A DNA stretch of 64,000 nucleotides from DALYJJ01 sp031969915 (GCA_031969915.1 DALYJJ010000011.1:1-64000), one strand, 5' to 3'. Positions 7,165 to 19,029 are shown, numbered from the stretch's first letter. Notes: generated by a model not told the origin, from the letters alone. Numbers and translations: made by a program.

Positions 7165-9156
7165 CTACGCGCCCGCGAGCAGCGCGCGCGGGGCGGTCCG
7201 GCATTCGTGAATGTCTTCGACAGCGGCGCGGAGCAGCTCCGCGACGCTCCATGCCTGCGCGAAACAGCCGCGCGGCGTGTGCGGCGCTTCGGCGTCGGCG
7301 ATCTCGGAGACCTGGTCCAGGCCAGCCTCGTCGAGATGGGCGGCAAAGCCATCCAAACGCTTCCGCGCCCAACGGCGAGCCGCTTCGGACCGGTTGTTCA
7401 CCTTGATGTAGGCGGTCAGGAACGGGCCCATGAGCCAGGGCCATACGGTGCCCTGATGATAGGCGGAGTCGCGGCTGTGCACGCCGCCTTCATAGCGCGG
7501 GCGGTACGCCGGGTCGCCGGCCGCGAGTGTTCGCAGGCCAAGCGGTGTGAGCAACTCGCGCTGGACCACCTCCACCACGCTCAGGGCGCGATCGGCGCGC
7601 AACATCGTGTAGGGCAGGCTCACAGCGAGGATCTGATTCGGACGGATGGACGGGTCGGGGCCGCCGTCCGCAATCACGTCGTAGAGGCAGCCGGCCTCGG
7701 CGTTCCAGAAGCGCGCGTTGAAGCTCTGCGCGGCGCGGCCGGCCAGGTGACCGCAGAACTCGGCGGCGTTCGGATCGCCGAAGCGCCGGGCGAAGTCTTC
7801 GAGAATGCGCAATGCGTTGTACCAGAGGGCCTGTATCTCGACGGGCTTTCCGTGCCGCGGCGTCACCACCCAATCGCCAACCTTGGCGTCCATCCACGTC
7901 AACTGCACGCCCGGCTCGCCGGCGCGCAAGAGGCCGTCGCTGTCCACGGCGATACCGTGCCGCGTCCCTTTCAGATGCCACTCGACGGCATTGCGAAGAA
8001 CCGGGTAGAGGGTCTGCCGCACGAACGCGGAATCGCCGCTGTATTCCTCATAGGCGCGCGCTGCTTCGAAGAACCACAGCGTTGCGTCCACCGTGTTGTA
8101 CTCCGGCGCCTCACCGGAATCCGGAAAGCGGTTGGGCAGCATGCCTTCGTTCGCGGCTTCGGCGAAGGCCCGCAGAATCTGTTTCGCCTCCGCGTGGCGG
8201 CCGGTGGCGAGCGTCAAACCGGGCAGCGCGATCATCGTATCCCGGCCCCAATCGGTAAACCACGGATAGCCGGCGATGATCGTTTTGTTCTCGCCGCGCT
8301 CCACCACGAACTGATCCGCGGCCACGGCCAGGCGGCGGACCAGCGGATCGTCGCAGGGCGCAGCCTGCGCAAGGTCGGCGCGGCGGCGGCACTCGGCGCG
8401 GCGCAGCGGAGCGGCATCGGCGGCTCGGCGGCGTTTGGTGGAGACGATGAGCGTGGCTTTCGAGCGGCGGCTCAGGTCGAACGTAAGGACGAAGGGGTTG
8501 AACAGGTCCTCCGCGAAATCCAGGCCGCGCTCGCGCTCCACGTCGTACTCAAAGTTGAAAAACCAGTCGCCGTGCGGCCAGAGGGAAATCGCATTGTGCG
8601 CGAAGTAGAGCCGCGGCACGCCGTCGTAGGGCTGGATGGACGCGCAACCGTCGCCGGCATCCACCGCCGGGTTCAGCGCATCGTTGCGGCGCGTGGTCGC
8701 ATGGTAGTCGCGAAACGCCACCAGCGGGCGGATTTCGAGCGTCGCATCCACCGGTGGCTCCAGTTCGTATTCCACCACCACCGTGTTCTCGCCCTGCGGC
8801 AGAAACAGGCGTTTCTCGATTTCGATGTCCTCCACCTTCCAGGTGAAAACGGGAAACGGATCGAGCCGGAACGAGGTTTGCAGCCGAAAGCCTTCGGGAT
8901 GAACCGTTCCGGGGTAGCGGTTCGCTGAGAGGTCGAAGCGCTTTCCGTTCAACACCAGCGTCTCTTCGAGTTTCGAGAGGAGCACCATACGGCCCGCCGG
9001 CGGCCGTGTGGCGGCGGTGAGCAGGGCGTGATAACGTCGCGTGTTCAGTCCTGCGATCGTGGAGGAAGCGAACCCGCCCAGGCCGTTCGTCTCCAGCCAT
9101 TCGCGCCGCAGCGCCTGGTCCAGGTTCCCGCACACTGTTTCATCGAAGCGCACCAT
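7165..9156 (-). CDS. Glycogen debranching enzyme, amylo-alpha-1,6-glucosidase type
   Basis: 663 residues. N-terminal GDE_N-like domain (about 1-280: REWLETNGLGGFASSTIAG, LNTRRYHALL) and C-terminal alpha/alpha toroid (about 285-650) with hallmark motifs AGYPWFTDWGRDTMIALPG, NTVDATLWFFEA, LTWMDAKVGDWVVTPRHGK and HQGTVWPWLMGPF. Acids expected for catalysis lie in WGRDT and WMDAK. Such archaeal-type debranching enzymes hydrolyse alpha-1,6 branches of glycogen. It follows the GH63-like gene on the same strand with a 23-nt gap, so both are probably one transcript. No signal peptide, so it acts in the cytosol. Confidence 0.92.
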   Translation of the reverse strand: MVRFDETVCGNLDQALRREWLETNGLGGFASSTIAGLNTRRYHALLTAATRPPAGRMVLLSKLEETLVLNGKRFDLSANRYPGTVHPEGFRLQTSFRLDPFPVFTWKVEDIEIEKRLFLPQGENTVVVEYELEPPVDATLEIRPLVAFRDYHATTRRNDALNPAVDAGDGCASIQPYDGVPRLYFAHNAISLWPHGDWFFNFEYDVERERGLDFAEDLFNPFVLTFDLSRRSKATLIVSTKRRRAADAAPLRRAECRRRADLAQAAPCDDPLVRRLAVAADQFVVERGENKTIIAGYPWFTDWGRDTMIALPGLTLATGRHAEAKQILRAFAEAANEGMLPNRFPDSGEAPEYNTVDATLWFFEAARAYEEYSGDSAFVRQTLYPVLRNAVEWHLKGTRHGIAVDSDGLLRAGEPGVQLTWMDAKVGDWVVTPRHGKPVEIQALWYNALRILEDFARRFGDPNAAEFCGHLAGRAAQSFNARFWNAEAGCLYDVIADGGPDPSIRPNQILAVSLPYTMLRADRALSVVEVVQRELLTPLGLRTLAAGDPAYRPRYEGGVHSRDSAYHQGTVWPWLMGPFLTAYIKVNNRSEAARRWARKRLDGFAAHLDEAGLDQVSEIADAEAPHTPRGCFAQAWSVAELLRAAVEDIHECRTAPRALLAGA

Positions 9157-9179
9157 GGCATTGACTCCTTGCTTGCATC

Positions 9180-11792
9180 CTACTCGCCGCTCTGTTGGAG
9201 CAGCTTCGACACCAGCCCGGTCCAGCCGGTCTGGTGACTGGCGCCTACGCCGCGGCCATTGTCGCCGTGGAAGTACTCGTAGAACAAGACGAGATCGCTC
9301 CAGTGCGGATCGTCGCGGTAGTGGGGCGAACCGCCGTGCACCGGGCGCGATCCGTCCGGGCCCTTGAGGAAGGGCCTTGTCAGGCGCCGCGACAACTCAC
9401 CGGCCACATCCCAGAGCGTCAGGTATCGGCCCGAGCCCGTGGGACACTCCACGCGGAAATCGTCTCCCAGGTAATGGTGGAACTTCTGTAGCGATTCGAT
9501 GAGCAGATAGTTCACCGGAAACCACACGGGACCGCGCCAGTTCGAGTTGCCGCCGAAGAGGCCGGTGGACGATTCGGCGGGTTCATAGTGAACGGTGCTG
9601 CCGTTCAGCATGTAGGGGTGTTCGTGGTGGTGGCGCGAGAGCGCGCGAATGCCGTAGGGCGAAAGAAACTCGTCCTCGCTGAGCATGAAGCGCAGGACGC
9701 GGCGTAGTTTCTCCGCGTCGACGATCGAGAGAAGGCGCCGTTCCCCCATGCCTTCGGACCGCATGCAGGCGACGTTGGCCATCAGGTCGCGCCGGTTCTC
9801 AATGAACCACTCCATGCGCCGTTTGAAGCCGGGGAGCTTTGCGATGCGCTCGGGCTCGAGCGTCTCCACGGCAAACAGTGGGATGAGGCCCACCATCGAA
9901 CGGATCTTCATCGGGAGGTGCCGCCCGTCAGGAAGATGCAGCACGTCGTAGAAGAACCCGTCCTCCTCATCCCACATGCCCGCGCCGTCATCGCCCAGGT
10001 GATTGATGGCGTGCGCGATGTGCAAAAAGTGTTCCCAGAACTTCGAAGCCACGTCTTCGTAGGCGGGGTCCTCCGCGGCCAGTTCGAGAGCGATGGCCAG
10101 CAGGTTCAGGCTGTACATCGCCATCCAGCCGGTGCCGTCGGCCTGTTCGATGTGGCCGCCCGTGGGCAGCGGCGCGCTGCGGTCGAAGACGCCGATATTG
10201 TCGAGGCCCAGGAATCCGCCTTGGAACACGTTGCGGCCTTCCGCGTCCTTGCGGTTCACCCACCAGGTGAAGTTCAACAGCAGCTTATGGAAGATGCGTT
10301 GGAGGAACGTGCGGTCGCCCACGCCGCGCCGTTTCTTCTCGATTTTGTACACGCGCCAGGCAGCCCAGGCGTGAACGGGAGGATTGACGTCGCCGAGCGC
10401 CCATTCGTAGGCGGGCAACTGCCCGTTCGGATGCATGTACCACTCGCGCACCATGAGCATGAGCTGCTCCTTGGCGAAATCGGAATCGACGAGAGCGAGG
10501 GGCACGCAGTGGAACGCCAAGTCCCACGCCGCGTACCACGGGTACTCCCACTTGTCGGGCATCGAGATGACGTCGGCGTTGTAGAGGTGGCGCCATTCGT
10601 GATTGCGGCCGTGACGGCGTTCGTCGGGCGGCGGCGGCGCGGCGGGATCGCCTTGCAGCCAGTCTCGCACCACGTAGTGGTAGAACTGCTTGGACCACAG
10701 GAGGCCGGCGAAGGACTGGCGCATGACGTTCTTCGCATCTTCGGACAGGCCGGCAGGCAGCACCGTCCGGTAGTACTCATCGGCTTCACGCTGCCGCCGT
10801 GCGAACGTCTCGTCGAAGGCGTGGGAGGAAGCGGGCGTATCGGTGAGCCGCAGTTCGATGGTCTTTGAGGCGCCGGCGGGAACGGCCAGGCGGTAACGCG
10901 CCGCGGCCTTGGTGCCTCTGCGCTCCGGGTCCACCGCGCCGGCGTTGTTGTGCACAACGTATTCGTGAAAGGCGTCCTTCGCATACCGCGCGCCGCCGTC
11001 GTAATCAAACAAGCGGCGGGCGTTGGTCTCATTTTCGGCGAAGAGCAACTCCGCACCGGCGCCGCAAGCCAGCCATCGCTTCCCGTACTGCGGCTCGTCG
11101 AGCTCGATCACGCCCGGGGCGGAATCGCAGGCCGTCAATGAAGGCCTCGGCGAGCCGTCTCCCCAGGCCCACGTGTTGCGGAACCACACCGTCGGCAGCA
11201 CGTCGAGGGGAGCCTCTTCGGGGCCGCGATTCGACACCGTGATGCGGATGAGAATCTCTTCGGCCGTCGCTTTGGCGTATTCGATAACGACGTCGAAGTA
11301 GCGGCCGTCGTCGAAGACGCCGGTGTCGATCAGCTCGAACTCGGGCTCGTCCTTGCCGCGCCTCCGGTTCTCTTCCACCAGCCGCGCATAAGGGAACTCA
11401 CGCTGCGGGTACTTATAGAGGAACTTCATGTAGGAGTGCGTGGGCGTGCTGTCCAGGTAGTAGTAGCACTCCTTGACATCCTCGCCGTGGTTGCCTTCGT
11501 TGCCGGTGAGGCCGAAGAGCCGTTCCTTGAGGATCGGGTCACGTCCGTTCCAGAGCGCGACCGCGAAACAGATCTTCTGATGCCGGTCGCAGATGCCGCC
11601 GAGGCCGTCCTCGTTCCACCGGTAGGCGCGAGAGCGCGCGTGGTCGTGGGAGAGGTACTCCCAGGCGTTGCCGTACGGGCTGTAGTCCTCGCGGACCGTT
11701 CCCCAGGCACGCTCGCTGAGGTAGGGCCCCCAGCGCTTCCAGTGCGCACGGCGCGCGCGCGATTCCTCGAGACGATGCTCTTCGGCGGTCAT
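9180..11792 (-). CDS. GH63/MGH1-like glucosidase
   Basis: 870 residues, no signal peptide. The pattern is that of bacterial GH63-like (mannosyl-oligosaccharide glucosidase superfamily) proteins: N-terminal beta domain with SHDHARSRAYRWNEDGLGG and FRNTWAWGD, then an alpha/alpha barrel with KWEYPWYAAWDLAFHCVPL (the Asp after AAW is the expected general acid), PAYEWALGDVNPPVHAWAA, GGHIEQADGTGWMAMYSLN and LFGGNSNWRGPVWFPVNYL. Bacterial members hydrolyse alpha-glucosides, glucosylglycerate or mannosylglycerate; the substrate cannot be decided here. Its position next to the debranching enzyme points to intracellular glucan or compatible-solute breakdown. Confidence 0.85.
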   Translation of the reverse strand: MTAEEHRLEESRARRAHWKRWGPYLSERAWGTVREDYSPYGNAWEYLSHDHARSRAYRWNEDGLGGICDRHQKICFAVALWNGRDPILKERLFGLTGNEGNHGEDVKECYYYLDSTPTHSYMKFLYKYPQREFPYARLVEENRRRGKDEPEFELIDTGVFDDGRYFDVVIEYAKATAEEILIRITVSNRGPEEAPLDVLPTVWFRNTWAWGDGSPRPSLTACDSAPGVIELDEPQYGKRWLACGAGAELLFAENETNARRLFDYDGGARYAKDAFHEYVVHNNAGAVDPERRGTKAAARYRLAVPAGASKTIELRLTDTPASSHAFDETFARRQREADEYYRTVLPAGLSEDAKNVMRQSFAGLLWSKQFYHYVVRDWLQGDPAAPPPPDERRHGRNHEWRHLYNADVISMPDKWEYPWYAAWDLAFHCVPLALVDSDFAKEQLMLMVREWYMHPNGQLPAYEWALGDVNPPVHAWAAWRVYKIEKKRRGVGDRTFLQRIFHKLLLNFTWWVNRKDAEGRNVFQGGFLGLDNIGVFDRSAPLPTGGHIEQADGTGWMAMYSLNLLAIALELAAEDPAYEDVASKFWEHFLHIAHAINHLGDDGAGMWDEEDGFFYDVLHLPDGRHLPMKIRSMVGLIPLFAVETLEPERIAKLPGFKRRMEWFIENRRDLMANVACMRSEGMGERRLLSIVDAEKLRRVLRFMLSEDEFLSPYGIRALSRHHHEHPYMLNGSTVHYEPAESSTGLFGGNSNWRGPVWFPVNYLLIESLQKFHHYLGDDFRVECPTGSGRYLTLWDVAGELSRRLTRPFLKGPDGSRPVHGGSPHYRDDPHWSDLVLFYEYFHGDNGRGVGASHQTGWTGLVSKLLQQSGE

Positions 11793-11824
11793 CTGCGTGA
11801 CTCCTTCTATAGGCCTGAAGGACG

Positions 11825-12232
11825 CTACTTCACCGGCGACGCGAACGACGCCTCGCCGAGCAGCACTTCCGCCCAGGCGCAGTACACCTGAACCTTGGCG
11901 ATGTTGTGGACGTAGGCCGGGACCATGACTTCACGCTTCTCGCCGCCCTTGATCTTGAAGGCGTCGAGCGTGTAGACCACGCCCTTGGAATCGACCACGC
12001 GCCACGTGGGAGCAGGCGTGTCGGGAACTTTGAAGTCGGAGGTGACGCGGAGAATGCTCTTGCCGTTCTCGATGGTGTGGACCGCCATGCCGGTGTTGGC
12101 CTTGGGGCCGGCGAACTGGCCGGTGTTGTGAGGGCCGTTCTTGTCGACGGCGGACGCTACGCCGGCGAAAGCCACCAGGGCCAGGGCAGCGAAGGTGAAC
12201 AGGCGCACGAAGGGCGCGGAAATGGAACGCAT
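11825..12232 (-). CDS. Secreted DM13-like small protein
   Basis: 135 residues with a signal peptide (hydrophobic LFTFAALALVAFAGVASA). The mature part resembles the DM13 electron-transfer domain: G...HTIENGK..LRVTSDFKV, PAPTWRVV, TLDAFKIKGGEKREVMVPA and VQVYCAWAEVLLGEASF, with the single conserved Cys in the last motif. DM13 function in bacteria is poorly known; a redox role has been proposed for the domain family. Strong ribosome site AAGGAG before the ATG. It precedes the GH63 gene on the same strand by 32 nt and so may be co-transcribed. The 135 nt between it and the kinase gene hold only a weak GC-rich hairpin. Confidence 0.6.
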   Translation of the reverse strand: MRSISAPFVRLFTFAALALVAFAGVASAVDKNGPHNTGQFAGPKANTGMAVHTIENGKSILRVTSDFKVPDTPAPTWRVVDSKGVVYTLDAFKIKGGEKREVMVPAYVHNIAKVQVYCAWAEVLLGEASFASPVK

Positions 12233-12367
12233 AGTTTGGATCTCCTTGGGTGACCGGTTTCGCGAGAGGTTGTGTGCTCCGGTCTCGTTTCGGAAATCCA
12301 GGCAAGCGGGACCGATATTCCCGCGCCGGGGCGGGATTGTTGTCCGCCTGAAGCCACCGGCGGCTGA

Positions 12368-14709
<2,342 letters not shown>

Positions 14710-14713
<4 letters not shown>

Positions 14714-15309
14714 CGGAGCGGCTCCTTCCCGGCCGGCGGTTCGCCCACAAGGGTTGCGAAGCGGAGCAGTTGCGACCGGATTTCCAGGTGCGCCCGTTGC
14801 ACATTCGCCAGGTTGATCTGGAAGGTGACCTTGCCCGAGCCGATGGCCAGATTCACCATGCCACCCAGTTCGGCGAAGCGCTCGGCCTCACCCACCAGCA
14901 GGACTCCCGGGTAGTCCCACTGCGCGAAAAAGGCGCGCAGTTCCTTGTGGCGTTTGTAGCCGACAAAGGCGAGGTGGCAGGAGGAAAGGCCGTCCGCCGC
15001 GTCCACCGGGATCACTTGGATCGTTCGTCCCCGGATCGTCTTCGCCCGCACCGTGGGCTGCAGCGACACCGCCATGGCTTCATCGGCCAGCACACAGAAC
15101 CGCAGAGGAGCGGCGGCGCTGCCCTGATCGTCGTCCGGCCAGGTGACAAACTGGGCCAGCATGAAGAGGAACGCCGAGCGAACCTGATCTTCCTGCGCGC
15201 GGTGCCGCTCAGCGGGTCCGGCTGGAATTGAGAGCGTTGCCAGCAGGAGAAGCGAAAGCACTACCCTGAGCGGGAGCCGGCTGGTTTGAAGGGATGCCAC
15301 CGCAGTCAT
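14710..15309 (-). CDS. YfiR-like periplasmic protein (DUF4154)
   Basis: 199 residues from the ATG at 15309, which has a GGGAAAGGG ribosome site and lies 8 nt after the TonB receptor stop. Signal peptide or anchor LPLRVVLSLLLLATLSIPAGP, then the YfiR family core: VRSAFLFMLAQFVTWPDD, PLRFCVLADEAM, KTIRGRTIQVIPV, SCHLAFVGY and VGEAERFAELGGMVNLAIG...VTFQINLANVQRAHLEI. In Pseudomonas YfiR is a periplasmic repressor of the diguanylate cyclase YfiN; in this arrangement the output protein is a hybrid kinase instead. Two Cys residues are present, as in redox-regulated YfiR, but whether they pair is not visible. Confidence 0.88.
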
Positions 15310-15317
15310 CCCTTTCC

Positions 15318-17282
15318 CTAGAACCGCCGCGTGATCGTAATCTCGAAGGCCCGCCGCATCACGCCGCGGGACACCAGGAGATCCACCGGCACTTCGAACC
15401 GTCCGCTGCGCCCGAGATTTTGGGCGCTGAAGGCGACTTCGTTGCCCTCGCCAAACGCCCGCGCCACCCGAAAGTCGACGCGAAGACTCGCGCCGAGCGG
15501 GCTCTCTCCCTTCAGCGCGCCGCGCCCCCACACGGTACAGTCCCCGCTGAGACGCCACGGAAAGTCCCAGGAGTTGCGCACATAGCCCTGGTGCCGCGGA
15601 TCGTAGGTGGCGATCGGAAACAGGAACGACCCCTCGAATCCGGGGCGCGCGCTGGTTCTCGTCCAAAGCGCGCTATACGCTCCGCTAATCTGCCAGCGGC
15701 GATGCGCGTCGATGTGAATCACCGCCTCGCCGCCCCGATTCCGTCCGTTGAGCCCGTTGGCGGTGGTCGCCGGCAGCACGGCTCCCGCACCGCCGAAACG
15801 GAGGACAGGCGCCGGGGACGCCGGTAACTGATACGCCATCAACCCGCGGTAGCCGTGGTCGAACAGCGCAATGTCGAAGGCGAGCCGCGGACCGGGCTGC
15901 CAACGCACACCGGCGTCGAATCCGTTCAACCGCTCAGAATCTGCCGCCGGGTTGCCGTTCAATTCCACGGGAACGGGCAGCCCGGCCGCCATCATGGAGT
16001 ACCGCAGCGCGAAGTCGACATGCGAGGGGGTGCGCACGGCGCGCGACCACGAACCCCAGGCCACGAATCGCGGCGCGGGCGCCCACAGCAGGCGCACGTT
16101 CGGTTGAAAGGCGAGACCCGTCCCCCAGTTGTGCTCCAGCTTGGCGCCCACCGTGACGTACAGCGTTTCCGGCAGCAGTTGCCACTCGTCCTGAAGCAAG
16201 GCGCTGTAGATCCGATAAGTCGCATCCGGGGGCGAGAACGCAAACCATGGACTGCTGGTGGTCTGCAACTGGTTCGAGCGGAAGCCCGCGCCGGCCATCA
16301 ACTGATGTCTTCCGGGAAGCCGGCGGCTGCTCTGAAAATCGAGGTCCAAGGTTTTGATCTCGGCGCCGAAGCTGCCGCCGCCCGTGTAGCGGCCGTCGTA
16401 GGTGGCCTGCAGCGTGGTGTTGTTCTCATCCTCGCTGGTGCGGGACCACCGCCCGGCGAGGAATCCGGTCTTGCCGCCACCCACCACGCGCTGGAGGCCC
16501 GCCCGTCCGTCGCTCGAAACCAGAATCTGGTTCATCGGGGCATTCCCGTACTGCGCCTCGGAGGAGACTGTGAACTCGTGACCTCCTTCGCGCGACCAGT
16601 CGAAGCGCGCCCCGGCCCGCGCCGCGTCCCAGGATCGGAGCGAAGGCGCCTCCGGGCCGGCCAGCGGGCCCATGTGCGCCGCCGAACTCGACACGCGCCA
16701 ATGCCCGGCGTCGCCCAGTTTGCCGCCGTGACGCAGCTGCATCCGGGCTCGGTCGACGGTGCCCGCCGTGGCGGTTGCCACGGCACCCTGCGTGGCCGAT
16801 GCCCGCTTGGTAATGATGTTCACGACGCCGCTCACCGCGTTCGAGCCCCACATGGTGGCGCCGGGGCCGCGAATCACCTCAATGCGGTCGATGTCGCTCA
16901 GCGTCATCAGGTTCTCGTTCCAAAGGACGCCGGAAAGCAAAGGATGATACAGCGTACGGCCGTCCACCATGACCAGCAGTTTGTTGCTGTGCAGGCTGGT
17001 GAAGCCGCGGATGCCGATGGCCCAGTTGTTACCCGTGATGCGGGCCACGTGAACGCCCGGCGCGAGTCGCAGGATTTCCGGCAGGCTTCCCAGTCCGCTG
17101 CGCCGAATGTCCTCCTGTGTGATCACAAACACCGCCGCCGCCGTCCGGGACAGCTTCTGGCGCGACCGCCTTACGGAGGTCACCTCGACGTTCAGGAATT
17201 CTTCCAGGCTGAGTGAAGTCAGGTCCCGCTCCTGGGCGCTCGCCGCCGCCGCGAGACACAACATGATTGGTCCCACCCTCAT
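15318..17282 (-). CDS. TonB-dependent receptor of a TonB-YfiR-kinase operon
   Basis: 654 residues from the ATG at 17282 (GAGG ribosome site, signal peptide MRVGPIMLCLAAAASA); the open frame continues upstream without a credible start. The N-terminus LTSLSLEEFLNVEVTSVRR is typical of this receptor subgroup. Plug domain about 50-150 (AAAVFVITQEDIRRSG, IGIRGFTSL, VMVDGRTLYHPLLSGV, RIEVIRGPGATMWGSNAVSGV), then a 22-strand-type barrel ending in a C-terminal Phe (FEITITRRF), the outer-membrane assembly signal. Ligand unknown; relatives are annotated as vitamin B12, siderophore or peptide receptors. First gene of the operon with the YfiR-like protein and the hybrid kinase, so it may serve sensing as much as uptake. 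Confidence 0.92.
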   Translation of the reverse strand: MRVGPIMLCLAAAASAQERDLTSLSLEEFLNVEVTSVRRSRQKLSRTAAAVFVITQEDIRRSGLGSLPEILRLAPGVHVARITGNNWAIGIRGFTSLHSNKLLVMVDGRTLYHPLLSGVLWNENLMTLSDIDRIEVIRGPGATMWGSNAVSGVVNIITKRASATQGAVATATAGTVDRARMQLRHGGKLGDAGHWRVSSSAAHMGPLAGPEAPSLRSWDAARAGARFDWSREGGHEFTVSSEAQYGNAPMNQILVSSDGRAGLQRVVGGGKTGFLAGRWSRTSEDENNTTLQATYDGRYTGGGSFGAEIKTLDLDFQSSRRLPGRHQLMAGAGFRSNQLQTTSSPWFAFSPPDATYRIYSALLQDEWQLLPETLYVTVGAKLEHNWGTGLAFQPNVRLLWAPAPRFVAWGSWSRAVRTPSHVDFALRYSMMAAGLPVPVELNGNPAADSERLNGFDAGVRWQPGPRLAFDIALFDHGYRGLMAYQLPASPAPVLRFGGAGAVLPATTANGLNGRNRGGEAVIHIDAHRRWQISGAYSALWTRTSARPGFEGSFLFPIATYDPRHQGYVRNSWDFPWRLSGDCTVWGRGALKGESPLGASLRVDFRVARAFGEGNEVAFSAQNLGRSGRFEVPVDLLVSRGVMRRAFEITITRRF

Positions 17283-17607
17283 GGTTTCCTCATCGGCACC
17301 GGAGCGGGCGTCTGGAGTCTCTTTCGTCGTCCGGCGGTGCGGTCCAGTCCGCGCGGCCTTGACCGCCCTGTCCGCTTTACACCGCCGCTCCGCCCTGGTA
17401 AAAACAGAAGCAAGTAGAATTGTTTGTGGATTCCTGTGGAAAACTCCGCTCACCCCACGCCCCGGCCCGTATTTCCAGCACCTCCGGAATCCACAGGTCC
17501 GCCGCTCCGGGGACGCCGTTTCCAACAGCGTAAGGGGTTCAGTCCAAACGGCCGTTTTTCGTCTTGCCCGGCCCGGCGGATCCCGCTAGGGTAGAGAGCG
17601 TCCTGCC
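17283..17607. promoter_or_regulatory. Divergent promoter region with DnaA-box-like sites
   Basis: This 325-bp gap separates the divergent TonB receptor and dnaB genes. It holds an A-rich stretch near 17398-17445. Within it, 17435-17443 read on the minus strand is TTTTCCACA, fitting the relaxed DnaA-box consensus TTWTNCACA; two weaker ATCCACA sites lie at 17425-17433 and 17487-17495. TGTGGATTCC (17425-17434) and GGAATCCACA (17486-17495) form a perfect 10-bp inverted repeat. No gene is credible here. A TAGGGT element at 17586-17591 could be the dnaB -10. Confidence 0.35.
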
Positions 17608-18966
17608 ATGTCCGCACCCGACATCGCGTACGAAAAAGGTCTTCCGGCAAACCTGGACGCCGAGCGCTTCGTGCTCGGCTCGATCCTGATCGACGACGCG
17701 AACTTCATCGCCGTTCGGGCGATCCTGGACCCCGAAGACTTCCTGCTTGAGAAGCACCGCCGCATCTTTATGCGGATGTCGGAGATCGCCGAACGCGGCG
17801 GGCGCATTGACCGCGTGACGCTTGCCGAAGAGCTGATGCGCAACAACCAGCTCGAATCCTGCGACGGCATCACCTACCTGATCTCGCTGGACGAGGGACT
17901 GCCCCAACTCTACAACCTCGACAGCTACGTTCAGATCGTCAAGGACAAGAGCGTCCTGCGGCGCATCGTCTTTTCCTCGCAGCATCTCATCAATCGGGCC
18001 ATCGCGGGCGAAGCTTCGCCGGACGACCTGCTGGCCGACGCCGAGGAGAATTTCCTTCAGATCGGGCAGTCCCGCGTGCGCGAGACGATGGCCACGCCGG
18101 AAGCGGTGATCCGCGAGGCGGGCGGATTGAACGCCTTCCTCGATCCCAGCCGCCGCATGAACGGGATCGAGACGGGCTTTCTCAAGTTCGACGAGATGAC
18201 GGGCGGATTGCACGGCGGCGAATTGGTCATTCTGGCCGCGCGCCCCGCGATGGGGAAGACGGCGCTCGCGTTGAACATCGGCCAGCACATCGCCACGCGA
18301 TCCCGGCTGCCGGTAGCTGTTTTCTCGCTCGAAATGTCGAAGCAGTCGCTCCTCACCCGTATGGTGTGCGCGGGTGCGCGCGTGGACCAGCAGAAATTCC
18401 GCGCCGGCTACCTCAACCAGGACGAGCGCCGGCGCCTCCAGGTGGCGGCGAGCGAACTGGTGGACGCGCCGCTCTTCATCGACGACACTTCCGCGGCGAA
18501 TCTGATGGACATTCACTCCAAGCTGCGGCGGCTGAAGAACGAGTCCGGGTTGGGACTGGTGATCATCGATTACCTGCAACTGATGCAGGGCCGCGGCCGC
18601 TTTGAGAATCGAACCACGGAAGTCAGCTCGATTTCGCGCGGCCTGAAGTTGCTGGCCATGGAATTGGAGGTTCCCTTCCTGGTGCTCTCGCAGCTTTCGC
18701 GCGCGCCGGAGACGCGCCCCGGCGACCACAAACCGCAACTCTCCGATCTGCGTGAATCGGGGTCGATCGAGCAGGACGCCGACCTGGTGTGCTTCATCTA
18801 CCGCGAAGAAATCTACAAGCCGGACCGGGGCGATTTGAAGGGTCTCGCGGACCTGATCCTCGCCAAGCAGAGGAACGGGCCTACGGGCCGAGTCCCACTC
18901 ATCTTCCTGCGCGAGTTCACGAAATTCGAAAACCGCGCCGACGATATCGGCGCGGCTGACGAATAG
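17608..18966 (+). CDS. dnaB: Replicative DNA helicase
   Basis: 452 residues, full length. N-terminal DnaB domain (NLDAERFVLGSILIDD, EDFLLEKHRRIFMRM, about 15-115), linker, then the RecA-fold motor: Walker A ARPAMGKTALALN (about 213-225), FSLEMSKQSLLTRMV, Walker B GLVIIDYLQLM, the Q/arginine region LSQLSRAPETRP, and the conserved ESGSIEQDADLVCFIYREE and LAKQRNGPTGRVPLIF. Hexameric 5'-3' helicase unwinding the fork. It stands alone between two TonB receptor genes on the other strand. ATG at 17608 gives the normal family N-terminus. Confidence 0.98.
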   Translation: MSAPDIAYEKGLPANLDAERFVLGSILIDDANFIAVRAILDPEDFLLEKHRRIFMRMSEIAERGGRIDRVTLAEELMRNNQLESCDGITYLISLDEGLPQLYNLDSYVQIVKDKSVLRRIVFSSQHLINRAIAGEASPDDLLADAEENFLQIGQSRVRETMATPEAVIREAGGLNAFLDPSRRMNGIETGFLKFDEMTGGLHGGELVILAARPAMGKTALALNIGQHIATRSRLPVAVFSLEMSKQSLLTRMVCAGARVDQQKFRAGYLNQDERRRLQVAASELVDAPLFIDDTSAANLMDIHSKLRRLKNESGLGLVIIDYLQLMQGRGRFENRTTEVSSISRGLKLLAMELEVPFLVLSQLSRAPETRPGDHKPQLSDLRESGSIEQDADLVCFIYREEIYKPDRGDLKGLADLILAKQRNGPTGRVPLIFLREFTKFENRADDIGAADE

Positions 18967-18981
18967 GCGGAGCGAAGAGAA

Positions 18982-19004
18982 CCGGGCGGTTGGGCTCCGC
19001 CCGG
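18982..19004. terminator. GC hairpin between convergent dnaB and TonB receptor
   Basis: CCGGGCGG (18982-18989) and CCGCCCGG (18997-19004) pair perfectly with a 7-nt loop. No T-run follows on either strand, so it is either a weak bidirectional terminator or a simple hairpin. Confidence 0.4.
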
Positions 19005-19029
19005 CTCCGGGATACCGCGGCGACGAAGC

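Noticed and set aside
7144..8928. 594-codon open frame on the plus strand over the debranching enzyme
   Set aside because: Antisense shadow of a clear GH protein; no recognisable motif.
12305..12340. Terminator between the kinase and DM13-like genes
   Set aside because: Only a 6-bp stem (TCCCGC/GCGGGA) with no convincing T-run in the transcribed direction.
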